A DNA stretch of 64,000 nucleotides from an uncultured Muribaculaceae bacterium (GTDB taxonomy: Bacteria > Bacteroidota > Bacteroidia > Bacteroidales > Muribaculaceae), in NCBI GenBank assembly GCA_910576935.1, contig CAJTKG010000006.1:1-64000 (forward strand). Reading direction: 5' to 3'. The notes beneath the pieces were generated by a model, which saw only the letters and a list, made by a program, of their open reading frames with translations, did no database searches and was not told where the DNA came from. The first letter of the stretch is position 1. Every line of letters begins with the position of its first letter. The translations under genes were made by a program, and so were the position numbers. Positions 23,979 to 34,300 of this stretch are shown here, piece by piece.

Positions 23979-24644
23979 ATGATTTCAGATATATACGATT
24001 TTTTGGCCGATGTGGCGGCCAATAACAACCGTCAGTGGTTTTATGCAAACCGCAGCCGCTATGACGACCTGCGTGCCCGCTGGTATGACGACCTTGAGCA
24101 TCTCATAGCCTGCATGAGTCATTGGGAGCCGGGCATGAAGACACAGACCGCGTCGACGGCAAGCTACCGTTTCAGTCGCGACACCCGCTTCTCTCCCGAC
24201 AAATCGCCTTATAAAGTATATTTCTCGGCGGCCTTGTCGCCATACGGCCGCAAGACCATCATGTCCGGCTATTATCTCCAGGTTGACGTCCGTCCTGAAG
24301 AAAACGGGCTCTATGCCGGCCTCTATTGTCCCGAACAGCCTCTGCTGAAAAAGTTGCGCCACGCCATCGTCGACAATATCGAGGAGTTTGAGCAAATTGT
24401 CAACGAGTCACGCTTTGCCGCACGCTATCCCGGCTGGGTCGGTCAGCGTCTCAAATCGGCTCCTCAGGGCTGGCCTAAAGATCATCCGCAGATAGAGTTA
24501 TTGCGCCTAAAGGATTACGGTCGCTTCGCTCCATACACACACGATTATTTCAAAGACCCGCTTTGGTATGAGCACGCGTCCGAAGACTTCCTACTCGCCA
24601 AACCCCTCATCGACTTCCTCAACTACTCGATCGAAGAGGAGTGA
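23979..24644 (+). CDS. DUF2461 (TIGR02453) protein
   Basis: 221 aa from the ATG at 23979; a start at 23949 would overlap the DUF4834 gene. It has the family features NNNRQWFYANRSRYD near the N-terminus, RFSRDTRFSPDKSPYK (the best-conserved block), YYLQVDVRPEENGLYAG and DHPQIELLRLKDYG. DUF2461 proteins are widespread and uncharacterised. It ends the psd-pssA run and faces the TIR gene with 40 bp between. Confidence 0.88.
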   Translation: MISDIYDFLADVAANNNRQWFYANRSRYDDLRARWYDDLEHLIACMSHWEPGMKTQTASTASYRFSRDTRFSPDKSPYKVYFSAALSPYGRKTIMSGYYLQVDVRPEENGLYAGLYCPEQPLLKKLRHAIVDNIEEFEQIVNESRFAARYPGWVGQRLKSAPQGWPKDHPQIELLRLKDYGRFAPYTHDYFKDPLWYEHASEDFLLAKPLIDFLNYSIEEE

Positions 24645-24685
24645 GCCGAGATTGTCGGTTGATTATATTGGACTTGTCGGGCTAA

Positions 24686-26419
24686 TCAAAGATTTATCAT
24701 ATCATAAATAAAGGGGATAACTGTATTGCCATCTTTGTCAATGACGCCGAATTTGCCCGATTCGTTTTTGATGGAAGCCAGTCCTTCTTTAAATCTCAAA
24801 ACAAATATATCTTTATGTAAGCAAGTAATTTTAACTTCGCCTAATTTATTGATTAAATTCCATTTGCCGGATTTGTCTTTGACGCGGGCCAAACCTTCAC
24901 TAAAGGAACTTACATAGTCATAAATGCAAGGAATTATGGTTGTCCCTGATTTGTCAACAAATCCCCATTTGCCGGAATCGCTTTGTACTTGAGCCAATCC
25001 TTCGCTGAAATTATAGGCTTGTTTATAAACGCAGGAAATAACAATATTACTCGCTTTATCGATAAAGCCCCATTTGCCGAAACTATTTTGAATACAGGAA
25101 AGTCCTTCTTGGAAATTATTAGCGTCTTTATATATGCAAGGGATAATGACCTTGCCGGTTTTATCAATAAATCCACATTTACATGATTCGTCTTGAACCA
25201 CGGCTAATCCTTCATAAAAGGGAGAAACGTTTTTATAGTTGCAAGGAATTGCGATTCTGCCTGTTTTGTCGATGAATCCCCATTTGCCTGTTTTGTTTTT
25301 GACTCCGGTCAGACCTTCATTGAAATTGCCGACACGTTCGTAGATACATGGTATGACGAGCTTGCCTGATAAGTCAATAAAGCCGTATCTATCGGGATTG
25401 TCCATGAATGGCCATTTGCGAGCTTTTTTACGGACTCTGATCAATCCGTCGTTTAAAGAGCCGATTTCTTCATAAATACATGGAACGATAATTCTTCCTG
25501 ATTTGTCGATAGCTCCCCATTTACCTGATTTGTCTCGGACTTCAAAAACTTTTTCCCTAAAAATAATATTGTTGTAAATACACGGTACAATAATGCTACC
25601 CGCTTTATTGATTAATCCCCATTTGTCAGATTTTACGCGAGCCAATCCATCATAGAAAGACCAGACGTCAGTGTAAATAAAAGGAATAACTGTCTTTCCT
25701 GATTTGTCGATAAACCCCCATTTGCCGGATTCATTTTTGACACAAGCCAAACCGTCGTTGAAACCGAGTGTTTGGTTATATATGCATGGAATAGCGAGTT
25801 TACCATCTTTATTGATAAATCCCCATTTGCCGGATTCGTCTGTGATACCCGCCAAACCCTCGTTGAAAGAATAAGTGTGGTTGTAAATACAGGGAATGGC
25901 TATATCACCTTTTGTGTCAACATAGCCCCATCTGCCGTTTTGTTTTACGGCGATGAGGCGGCGGTCGTCAATGGCGGGAGGGTTATTTCGGCTTGACCCG
26001 TTATTTGACAAATTTTGCCAATTCTTTAGGTTGTCGATCAGTTTGTCGACCTGGCGCGTGTCGCAGGAATCGATGCTGTCGATGAGACCGTAGTTAAACA
26101 GAAACCAGCCTTTTAGCTTTGCGCCATGTAGTAGTATGGGAATGAGTGTGTGGCCTGTGTTCTCGGCATAGGTGACTTCTTTCTTGGTCCATGGCGACAT
26201 TATTGAGTTGTCGGAGACCATAAAAAGCACTTTGTCGGATTTGTCGATGGCTGTCACGATTTTATCCATAAACTCGTCGCCGCTCTCGATGCCGGTCAGG
26301 TCAAACCAACACCGCAGTCCCGGGATGCGGCGTTTCAAAAGCTCCAGAAAGGCATTGACTTCGTTGAAGTCTTTTCTCGAATAACTGATAAATAGGTCAA
26401 AGTTTTTGTTGTCGTTCAT
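24686..26419 (-). CDS. TIR-domain protein with WG repeats
   Basis: 577 aa. An N-terminal TIR domain covers residues 5-130: FDLFISYSRKD, then CWFDLTGIESGDEF and SDNSIMSPWTKKEVTYAENT. E81 in SPWTKKE is at the position of the catalytic Glu of NAD-cleaving TIR domains. A short linker leads to about 12 WG repeats (residues 159-577) of the form KWGFIDKSGKTVIPxIY...F.EGLA.V, with a 13th-like degenerate start (KWPFMD). No membrane segment or signal. WG repeats are beta units thought to bind proteins or ligands. The layout, effector plus repeat sensor, fits an NADase immune protein, but this is inference. Its ATG overlaps the yifB stop (ATGA), so translation is coupled. Confidence 0.85.
   Translation of the reverse strand: MNDNKNFDLFISYSRKDFNEVNAFLELLKRRIPGLRCWFDLTGIESGDEFMDKIVTAIDKSDKVLFMVSDNSIMSPWTKKEVTYAENTGHTLIPILLHGAKLKGWFLFNYGLIDSIDSCDTRQVDKLIDNLKNWQNLSNNGSSRNNPPAIDDRRLIAVKQNGRWGYVDTKGDIAIPCIYNHTYSFNEGLAGITDESGKWGFINKDGKLAIPCIYNQTLGFNDGLACVKNESGKWGFIDKSGKTVIPFIYTDVWSFYDGLARVKSDKWGLINKAGSIIVPCIYNNIIFREKVFEVRDKSGKWGAIDKSGRIIVPCIYEEIGSLNDGLIRVRKKARKWPFMDNPDRYGFIDLSGKLVIPCIYERVGNFNEGLTGVKNKTGKWGFIDKTGRIAIPCNYKNVSPFYEGLAVVQDESCKCGFIDKTGKVIIPCIYKDANNFQEGLSCIQNSFGKWGFIDKASNIVISCVYKQAYNFSEGLAQVQSDSGKWGFVDKSGTTIIPCIYDYVSSFSEGLARVKDKSGKWNLINKLGEVKITCLHKDIFVLRFKEGLASIKNESGKFGVIDKDGNTVIPFIYDMINL
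24690..25945 (-). repeat. Tandem WG-repeat coding array
   Basis: About 12 units of roughly 105-120 bp, marked on the plus strand by a recurring CCCCATTTGCC followed by RAT or TGT and a TTTATCAATAAA-like phrase. Units differ at many bases, so this is an older array than the 69-bp LRR repeats. Confidence 0.75.
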
Positions 26420-27978
26420 GGCAGGAGGTTTTTTGTAATGGTTGTACCCCAGTTGCTACGGTCGAGGTTGCGGTAGTTGATGGCTTCACGAATGTGGTCG
26501 GGACGGATGTCAGGCGAGGCGTCGAGGTCGGCGATGGTGCGGGCGACTTTGAGGATGCGGTCGTAGGCGCGGGCGCTCATGTCGTATTTTGTCATGGCTT
26601 TGCGGAGTATGGCGGTTGAGTCGGCGTCGAGGCGGCAGTGGCGTTCGAGCAGGCGCGGTGTCATCTGGGCGTTGCTGTGTATGGCCGGTTCGTCGGCGAA
26701 ACGTGTTTCCTGAATGGATCTGGCGGCTACAACGCGCCGGCGTATGGCTGCGCTGGTCTCTCCGTCAGCGAGCGACGAGAGTTTATCGAATGGTACGGGC
26801 AGGATCTCGACCTGTATGTCGATGCGGTCGAGCAATGGCCCGGAGATACGTCCGAGATATTTTGATACTTGCCCAGGCGCGCAGGTGCATTCTTTTGTGG
26901 GGTGGTTGTAATAGCCGCAGGGGCAGGGGTTCATCGAGGCGACGAGCATGAATGAGGCGGGATAGTCGATGGTGTATTTGGCTCGTGAGACGGTGATATG
27001 GCGGTCTTCGAGGGGCTGACGTAGGACTTCGAGCACGGGACGCGAAAATTCAGGGAATTCGTCAAGGAAGAGTATGCCGTTGTGGGCCAGCGATATTTCG
27101 CCGGGCGAAGGATTTGAGCCGCCTCCGACGAGGGCTACGGGCGAGATGGTGTGATGCGGCGAGCGGAATGGCCGCATCGTTATGAGGCGAGAGTCGCGTT
27201 TTAGTTTGCCGGCGACGGAGTGGATTTTTGTTGTCTCGAGCGATTCGTGGAGTGTCAGTGGTGGCATTATGGTCGGCAGTCGTTTGGCCATCATTGATTT
27301 GCCCGATCCGGGCGGTCCGACGAGCAAGATGTTGTGTCCGCCGGCGCATGCGACTTCGAAGGCGCGCTTGACGTTTTCCTGCCCTTTGACGTCGGCGAAG
27401 TCAAGGTCGAAGATGTCTCGTGTGGCCGCGAATTCGCCGCGTGTGTCGACGACGGTCGGTGCCAGCGGTTGGGTGGCTGTGAGGTGCCTGATGACTTCAG
27501 CGAGGCTTGCGGCACCATAGACTTCGAGGTTGTTGACTACGGCGGCTTCGGTCGCATTGGCGGCGGGAAGTATCATGCCTTTGAAGCCGAGACGCCGTGC
27601 TTCTATCGCCATCGGTAGGACGCCTCTGATGGGCAGCAGGCTGCCGTCGAGCGACAGTTCGCCCATTATCAGGTATTTGTCGAGGTTCTGAGCCGTTATC
27701 TTTTCGGCGCCTGCGAGGATGCCTACGGCTATTGGCAGGTCATAGGCCGAGCCTTCTTTGCGCACGTCGGCCGGGGCGAGGTTGATGACGACATTGCGGT
27801 GGGGCAGGTCGTAGCCTGTTTCTTTCAGGGCCGATCTGACGCGTTCGCTGCTTTCTTTGATGGCGGTGTCGGGGAGGCCGACAATGCAATATTGGAACCC
27901 CTTGCTTACAGACACCTCGATGGTTACGGTTATGGCATCTATGCCTTTGACGGCGGCGCCGTAGATCTTCACTAACAT
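26416..27978 (-). CDS. yifB: YifB/ComM-type Mg-chelatase-like AAA+ ATPase
   Basis: 520 aa from the ATG at 27978, the usual start MLVKIYGAAVKGIDA; the family is about 510 aa. An N-terminal Lon-protease-like domain (residues 1-190, ending near GELSLDGSLLPIRGVLPMAI) precedes an AAA+ core with Walker A VGPPGSGKSMMAKRLP, Walker B ILFLDEFPEF and the C-terminal Mg-chelatase segment with MNPCPCGYY. ComM/YifB is a helicase that helps branch migration of incoming DNA in transformation. A comF gene lies at 59155. The start is 20 bp after the stop of the thioredoxin-like gene, and the TIR-WG gene follows with an ATGA overlap. Confidence 0.93.
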   Translation of the reverse strand: MLVKIYGAAVKGIDAITVTIEVSVSKGFQYCIVGLPDTAIKESSERVRSALKETGYDLPHRNVVINLAPADVRKEGSAYDLPIAVGILAGAEKITAQNLDKYLIMGELSLDGSLLPIRGVLPMAIEARRLGFKGMILPAANATEAAVVNNLEVYGAASLAEVIRHLTATQPLAPTVVDTRGEFAATRDIFDLDFADVKGQENVKRAFEVACAGGHNILLVGPPGSGKSMMAKRLPTIMPPLTLHESLETTKIHSVAGKLKRDSRLITMRPFRSPHHTISPVALVGGGSNPSPGEISLAHNGILFLDEFPEFSRPVLEVLRQPLEDRHITVSRAKYTIDYPASFMLVASMNPCPCGYYNHPTKECTCAPGQVSKYLGRISGPLLDRIDIQVEILPVPFDKLSSLADGETSAAIRRRVVAARSIQETRFADEPAIHSNAQMTPRLLERHCRLDADSTAILRKAMTKYDMSARAYDRILKVARTIADLDASPDIRPDHIREAINYRNLDRSNWGTTITKNLLP

Positions 27979-27997
27979 TTCGGTCGGTATTAAGGGT

Positions 27998-29026
27998 TTA
28001 TTTGCCGAGCAGTCGCTCAATGTTGTCTATGGCGGTTTTTACTGACTGTCCGCGATAATGCTGCGCGCCTGTCGAGTCGACCACGATAAAGTAGGGGAGG
28101 GCCGGGATGCCGAGGCGGTCGATGCCGGGCGTCGCCACGGAGGCTATGAGGATGCCGCGGCTCCATGATGCGCTGTCTGAGCGCACTTCGTTTTTCCAGA
28201 CGGTTGTGTCTGTCTCTGTCGAGAAGTCAACGATTTTGAGCCGGCGGGGTTTGTATTTGGATGCGAGTTTTTTTAGTTGTGGGGTGATCGTATCTGATGC
28301 TTTGAACCGGCTTGTTCTGACGGCGATGAGTGAATATTTGCTGCGCGACGGGTTGTAAGTTTCGAGTGAGTCGACGGCATTGAAGTAGACGATGGGTCTG
28401 ACTTCTGATGTGGCTTCGGCGGCTACGAGGCGTTGGAGTAGGTAGTTATAGCCGTCGGTGAGTGTCGAGGGACGGGCTTCGGTCGCTATAGTCTCAAGTA
28501 GCGAATCGACGCGCGAGGCGTTGCCGGCCGAGTTGTATGAAGTGACAAGCAGCAGGGTCGAGACGATGTCGTCGGGGCTGTCGGCGATATATTTCTCTAT
28601 CGCGGCATTGGCGGCCGGCCCTGAGAGCGTTTCGGCGTTGTCGCGCAGGAAGCGGCTCCAACGCTCGCCGACGTCGTTGCCTTCGGCGGCGATGTTGTTG
28701 GGATTGTTGCGGTCGAGCCGGCACTCGATGCGGTCGCCGTTGGCGACATATATGCGTCCGATGAGACGATAGTCGTTGTCTGTGATCTCGATTATCGCAG
28801 GCGTCTGACTTGAGCCTTTGAATGTGAATTTGCCGTCGCGGGCGGCTGTTATGCCCTGTTGCAGCGCGTTGTTGCTATAGTATATATATCTGAGATTAAG
28901 CGTCGGGTTGCCTTCTATCGTGCCTTCGACGGTGAAACTCTCGCTGTCGCCGCAGCTTGTCGCCGTGAAAGCCGCAAACATGCAAAAAGCAAGTCTGAGA
29001 AGCGGTTTTATCGTTTTTAGAGCCAT
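27998..29026 (-). CDS. DUF4369 thioredoxin-like lipoprotein without CxxC
   Basis: 342 aa. Lipoprotein signal with TATSC near residue 25. An N-terminal DUF4369 beta domain (FTVEGTIEGNPTLNLRYIYY) precedes a helical linker and a thioredoxin-like C-terminal domain with LKIVDFSTETDTTVW, the cis-Pro loop GIPALPYFIVVDSTG and a final helix IDNIERLLGK. The redox CxxC that follows the first strand in active members is absent, so disulfide exchange is unlikely. It is probably anchored in the inner or outer membrane facing the periplasm. The gene precedes yifB closely. Confidence 0.75.
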   Translation of the reverse strand: MALKTIKPLLRLAFCMFAAFTATSCGDSESFTVEGTIEGNPTLNLRYIYYSNNALQQGITAARDGKFTFKGSSQTPAIIEITDNDYRLIGRIYVANGDRIECRLDRNNPNNIAAEGNDVGERWSRFLRDNAETLSGPAANAAIEKYIADSPDDIVSTLLLVTSYNSAGNASRVDSLLETIATEARPSTLTDGYNYLLQRLVAAEATSEVRPIVYFNAVDSLETYNPSRSKYSLIAVRTSRFKASDTITPQLKKLASKYKPRRLKIVDFSTETDTTVWKNEVRSDSASWSRGILIASVATPGIDRLGIPALPYFIVVDSTGAQHYRGQSVKTAIDNIERLLGK

Positions 29027-29196
29027 TTTAATATATGTATAAGTATATTTACCTGCAAAGATATTGCAAGGAGAATTGTCGATATTATAAAAATAGAAAA
29101 ATTAAGTTAAATACAGTTTTGTCGGTTAATCAGGAGTGCTAAAAATGTTAAAAAATCACTTTCGTTGCGAAATTTTTTATTTCGTTATGAAAATTA

Positions 29197-29227
29197 TTGT
29201 TTCGTATTGATAAAAATTGTACTTTTA
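29197..29227 (+). promoter_or_regulatory. Likely promoter of the phosphoesterase-SusCD locus
   Basis: TTG (29197-29199), 20-bp spacer, TACTTTTA (29220-29227; last base off consensus). It would give a leader of about 95 nt. The remaining gap 29027-29196 is AT-rich and shows nothing else. Confidence 0.4.
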
Positions 29228-29325
29228 CGCCATGTTTAATACCAAAACATCGCGCTGTCGCGAGTTGCGGCCCTATTATAGCATAACCTTAAATTAATAA
29301 CAATATAGGAAATTATAAGCTGTCT

Positions 29326-31329
29326 ATGAAGATTATGAAACTTATGAGCTTGGCGCTTACGGCGTTGGCTCTATCTTTTGCATTTTACGGCTGTAATGAC
29401 GATCCGGACTATTCGCCGGCAGCCGGTGACGGTTCGGGTATCCACGTCACATTGCCGAAGTCTGTCGAGGTTATCAAGGGGCAGAATTGTAAGTTGCCCC
29501 TCTCTGACGACGATGATGTCAGAAAGACCGACATTGTCTATCTCGAGAATCTCCAGGGCGTTTTCTATGAATGTCCGGTGACTGCGGCTGTTCCTGCCGT
29601 AGCTTCGTCAACCGCCCCGCAAGAAGGTTATTTCTCATTTTGGCTTCCGGACAATTTTGTCGACGGCAGCTACCGTGTTTATATAAAGCGCGGTGATTCA
29701 CGCAAACTCTGTGGCACAGTCACGATAACCCTCATTGACAAGCCGATCGATATCGCCGAGGGTACGACGGTCTACGGCCGCATCTCGACCGACGAAGGCC
29801 CGGTGGCCGGTGTTGTTGTCAGCGACGGCGTCGAGACGACGGTAACAGACGCCGACGGTGTCTATCAGCTGGCTTCGACTAAAATCAAGGGCTATGTGTT
29901 TATATCTGTTCCCTCAGGTTATGAACCCGAGCAACTTGGTGTTCTGCCCGTGATGTATGCCAAACTCAAAGGTGGTCCTTCAGAGCCCGAGAGCGCACAC
30001 TTCAAACTCAAGAAGGTCGATCAGAGCAAGTACAAGATGCTTGTTTTCGGCGATATGCACCTTGCCGACCGTACCGACGATCTCAAGCAGTTCTCTGAAT
30101 TTACCGATGATGTCAAAGATTATATGAAGCAGAACCCCGACACAAGGTTCTATGCCTTGACTCTCGGCGACATGTCGTGGGATCTCTACTGGCTCAGCCG
30201 TAAATACGATCTCGAGAATTATCTCGATGACATCAACAAGCGTATCCCCGACCTGATGATCTATCATACCATCGGCAACCACGACAACAAGATGGAAGCG
30301 ACCAATAACGTCGATGCCAAAGCTCCGTTCTGGTCGCTTATCGCTCCCGAATATTATTCATACAACATAGGCGGTGTACACTATATCGTGCTTGACAATA
30401 TCGACTGCAGCAACTATGACGGCACATCAAGCCGCAAATACACTCAGCATCTTATGCCAGAGCAATTCACATGGCTTGCCAAAGATCTTTCTTATGTCGA
30501 CAAGTCGACTCCGCTTGTCGTGACTATGCATGCGCCGGTGTTCTATCCCATCGCCACAAGTGATAAATTCAAAGGTGATCTGACCAACACCAATGATGTG
30601 CTCAGCGCTTTCGAGGGCTATACAGTCCACTTTGTCACGGGTCACACCCACAAGAGCCACAACGTGCGTCCGTCTGACAAGATCATCAAAGGCCGTCCGA
30701 TCTACGAACACAATGTCACCGCCATCTGCGGTTCATGGTGGTGGTCTGGCCACTATACCCAAGACGTACACCTCAGCCCCGACGGCTCTCCCGGCGGTTA
30801 TGAGATCTGGGATATCGACGGTCAGGACATCAAGTGGATCTATAAAGGTACCAAGATGGATCAGTCGATACAGTTCCGCAGCTACGACCTCAACAACGTC
30901 AGCTTCTCAAATGCCGATGTGCCAAAGATGGCGCCTGACGCGCCTTTGAGCGTCAAAAATGCATGGCAGAAATATGTTGACGCCTATCCCAATTCAAAGA
31001 AGAATACGATCCTTGTCAATGTCTGGAACTGGAGCAACGATTGGAAGATCAGCATCAAGACTGTTGACGGTAAAGAACTCGAAGTAAAAGAAGGCTGGGC
31101 TTATGACCCGTTGCATATAGCAGCCATGTCTGTGCCGCGCTTCAATGCCGCAAACCTCACATCTGTGCCAAACTTCGTGACCCAGACGTTCCCGCACTTC
31201 TTCAGGGCTACGGCTCCCGATGCAGACACCGATGTCGTCATCACCGTAACCGATGAATTCGGCACGGTCTACACCGAGACCATGGAACGTCCGAAGGCCT
31301 TCAGCACTGATCTCTATCGCAGAAAATAA
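29326..31329 (+). CDS. Calcineurin-like phosphoesterase lipoprotein
   Basis: 667 aa. Lipoprotein signal ending FYGC (C22). An N-terminal Ig-like region (30-140) and a carboxypeptidase-regulatory-like MetallophosN domain (GTTVYGRISTDEGPVAGVVV) precede the metallophosphoesterase core. Core motifs: GDMH, GDMSWD, GNHDN, a MHAPVF block and GHTH, the five blocks that hold two metal ions. The C-terminal domain with SWWWSGHY and GYEIWDIDG is the MetallophosC type. It would hydrolyse a phosphate mono- or diester outside the inner membrane. Being first in a SusC/SusD locus, its substrate may be a phosphorylated glycan or glycerophosphate polymer (inference). Confidence 0.9.
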   Translation: MKIMKLMSLALTALALSFAFYGCNDDPDYSPAAGDGSGIHVTLPKSVEVIKGQNCKLPLSDDDDVRKTDIVYLENLQGVFYECPVTAAVPAVASSTAPQEGYFSFWLPDNFVDGSYRVYIKRGDSRKLCGTVTITLIDKPIDIAEGTTVYGRISTDEGPVAGVVVSDGVETTVTDADGVYQLASTKIKGYVFISVPSGYEPEQLGVLPVMYAKLKGGPSEPESAHFKLKKVDQSKYKMLVFGDMHLADRTDDLKQFSEFTDDVKDYMKQNPDTRFYALTLGDMSWDLYWLSRKYDLENYLDDINKRIPDLMIYHTIGNHDNKMEATNNVDAKAPFWSLIAPEYYSYNIGGVHYIVLDNIDCSNYDGTSSRKYTQHLMPEQFTWLAKDLSYVDKSTPLVVTMHAPVFYPIATSDKFKGDLTNTNDVLSAFEGYTVHFVTGHTHKSHNVRPSDKIIKGRPIYEHNVTAICGSWWWSGHYTQDVHLSPDGSPGGYEIWDIDGQDIKWIYKGTKMDQSIQFRSYDLNNVSFSNADVPKMAPDAPLSVKNAWQKYVDAYPNSKKNTILVNVWNWSNDWKISIKTVDGKELEVKEGWAYDPLHIAAMSVPRFNAANLTSVPNFVTQTFPHFFRATAPDADTDVVITVTDEFGTVYTETMERPKAFSTDLYRRK

Positions 31330-31364
31330 CCTGATTTCTAATAACCATCACATTTGATTTTGTT

Positions 31365-34300
31365 ATGAAACTAATCCAAAAACTAATTCTCATGCTGGCA
31401 TTGCTGCTGGCCGGCGCTCCCGCGGCGCTTGCTGCAGACCGTATGCTGACGGGTAATGTCCGCGACGTGCAGGACGAGCCCCTCATCGGCGTCAGCGTTC
31501 AGGTGGTTGAGAATAAAGCGGCCGTCAGCACCGACATCGACGGAAACTTTGTTGTCAAAGTGCCCGACGGAGCTGTCACTCTTAAAATCTCATATGTCGG
31601 CTATAAACCCAAAGATGTCAAAGTCGGCGCAGACCAGAGCAAGGTCAACATCATCCTTGAGGAGGAAGCGACGATGCTCGAAGAGACCGTTGTCGTCGGC
31701 TATGGTGTACAGAAAAAGGTCAATCTGACCGGTTCGGTCGCCAGTGTCGACGCAGCCAAACTTGAAGACCGTCTGTCTCACTCGGTCTCGAATATGCTTC
31801 AAGGCTCTGTGCCGGGTCTTAATGTCACAACCAATTCGGGTGTCCCGGGACAACAGTCGGGCGTTCTTAATATTCGCGGTGTCACATCTATCGAAGCCGC
31901 AGCTCCCCCGTTGGTGCTTATTGACGGTACGGTGGGCGAGATGGACGACGTAAATCCTAACGATATTGAGTCTATATCGGTCATAAAAGATGCATCGGCT
32001 GCAGCCGTTTATGGCGCTCGCGGTGCATTCGGCGTCATTCTTGTCACAACAAAAAGCGGTAAATCTGACAATGGCAAGGCTAAAGTCCGTTTCAGCGGCC
32101 GCTGGGGCTGGAACGAGCCTACGACGAGCACAGACTATGAGACCCGTGGCTATTGGTCGGTCTATACGGTCAACCAGTTCGTTACGGCTAACGGTAGTGC
32201 TCCCGAGGTCAATTATACAGACTACGATATGATGCAGCTTCTGGCTCGTGTCAACGATAAGACTGAAAACCCCGACCGCCCATGGACAATGGAAATCGAG
32301 CGAAACGGCAAACGCCAGTGGATCTACTATGGCAACTATGACCGCTATCATATGGTCTTTAATGACAGACGTCCAACCCAACAATATAATATAACTATCA
32401 ACGGCGGATCGGATGCTGTGAAATATTATCTCTCGGGCGGATACAATAATGAACAGGGTATGCTGAAAGTACATCCCGATGTATTTAAGAAATATAACTT
32501 GAGAGCAAAAATAGATTTTCGTATCAACAAATGGATAACAATGCAGAACAACACTGCATTTATGGGCTCGAATTACAAATTTGTCGGCCCGGATGCCAAT
32601 GTTGAGAATGCTCTTGCTTATGGCGCACGCCATGCTCTTGCCTGTTTCCCCGAGAAGAACCCCGACGGCAGTTGGCTATATCTGAACTCGTATAACAGCC
32701 GTGGCATAATGAACGGCCGTCATATAATGCTTGCCGAGGGCAATCATCGAAACGTAAAACGTCGCACGGAGTTTACGAACATGACACGTATGGATATCAA
32801 GCCGATCAAACAGCTTACTATTACGGCTGACTTCACCTACCGTTTCTCTCAAAGCCGTAATACGTACAGAAGTAATAACATCACATATCGTGTTACGCCC
32901 GACGGCCCGCTTGAATCATATAAGACAGGTGCGGGACAGAATGAACTGACCGAACAGGTTTATACACGAAATTACTATACAGTTAATGCTTTCGCCACTT
33001 ATAATGATACCTTTGCAAATGATCATAACCTTACAGTAGTTGCAGGTTATAATTATGAGACATATAATCATAAAAACATTTCGGCATATGCTCAAAATCT
33101 AACCTCTGAAGATCATGACGACCTTGGGCTTCAAGGCAGTGAAGGTGAGCTGAGAGTTGGTGGCGGTCAAAAAGGCTATGCAATTCAAGGTATATTCGGA
33201 CGTATCAATTATGACTATAAAGGTAAATATCTTTTTGAACTCAGTAGCCGTATTGACGGCACCTCGCGCTTTGCAAAAGGCCACCGTTGGGCTTCTTACC
33301 CTTCGGGTTCAGTCGGCTGGCGTATGTCGGAAGAAGGTTTCTTTGAACCCTTGCGCAGAACGGTCGACAACTTAAAGATCCGTTTTTCCTACGGTCGTCT
33401 CGGGAATCAGAATATTAAGGATTATTATACCTACCTTCGTCAAGTAGAACCACATATTTTTGGTGGTTATACCTTTGACGGAACATCGATGGGAACCTAT
33501 ACATCACTGGAAGATCCGATCGCCTCTGACCGCACATGGGAAAAGGCCGAACACTATGATGTAGGTATTGATGCGTCATTCTTTGGAACAAGACTCAACA
33601 TAACAGCCGACGGTTATATACGTAATACCATAGATATGTTAGGTCCGGGAGTTTCATTGCCAAGTGTATATGGCGCTAAAGAACCGTTGATGAACGTTGC
33701 CAACCTTCGTACAAAAGGCTATGAATTTACGATTAATTGGATGGATAATATCCAGATCGGCAACCAGATGCTTACATATAATTTAGGATTCAATATAAGT
33801 GACTACAGAACGGAAATTACAAAGTATAAAAATCCCGATAAATCTTTTGCCAAGCCTTATTATGAAGGAATGGAATACGGTGAGATCTGGGGCTTCAAGA
33901 CCGGCGGTCTGTTTAAGACAACCGAGGAGGCCCAGCAGTATAAATCAGAGGTCGATCTCTCTTATGTTGCCAAGCGTATCAACGGTGACTGGCAGGCCGG
34001 TGACATCAAATATCTCGACGTTGACGGCAGCGGTGGTATAAGCCTCGGCAAAAACACGGTCGATGATCCCGGTGACCGCGTTAAGCTCGGCAATAAGCTT
34101 CCGCGTCTGCAATATGGCTTTAATGTCGGCGTACGCTATTTCGGCTTTGACGTTTCGGCGTTCTTCCAGGGTACGGGCAACCATTATTGGTATCCTCACG
34201 GACATTCGATGCCGTTCTGGGGCTCATATTCTTACCCATATCTGAGCTTTATGCCGGCTGACTTCCGTGAAAAAGTCTGGTCAGAAGATAACCCCAACGC

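Noticed and set aside
31590..32633. Open frame of 347 codons on the minus strand inside susC
   Set aside because: Antisense to a clear SusC gene; no family features, and the Cys/Ile-rich make-up reflects the complement of SusC codons.
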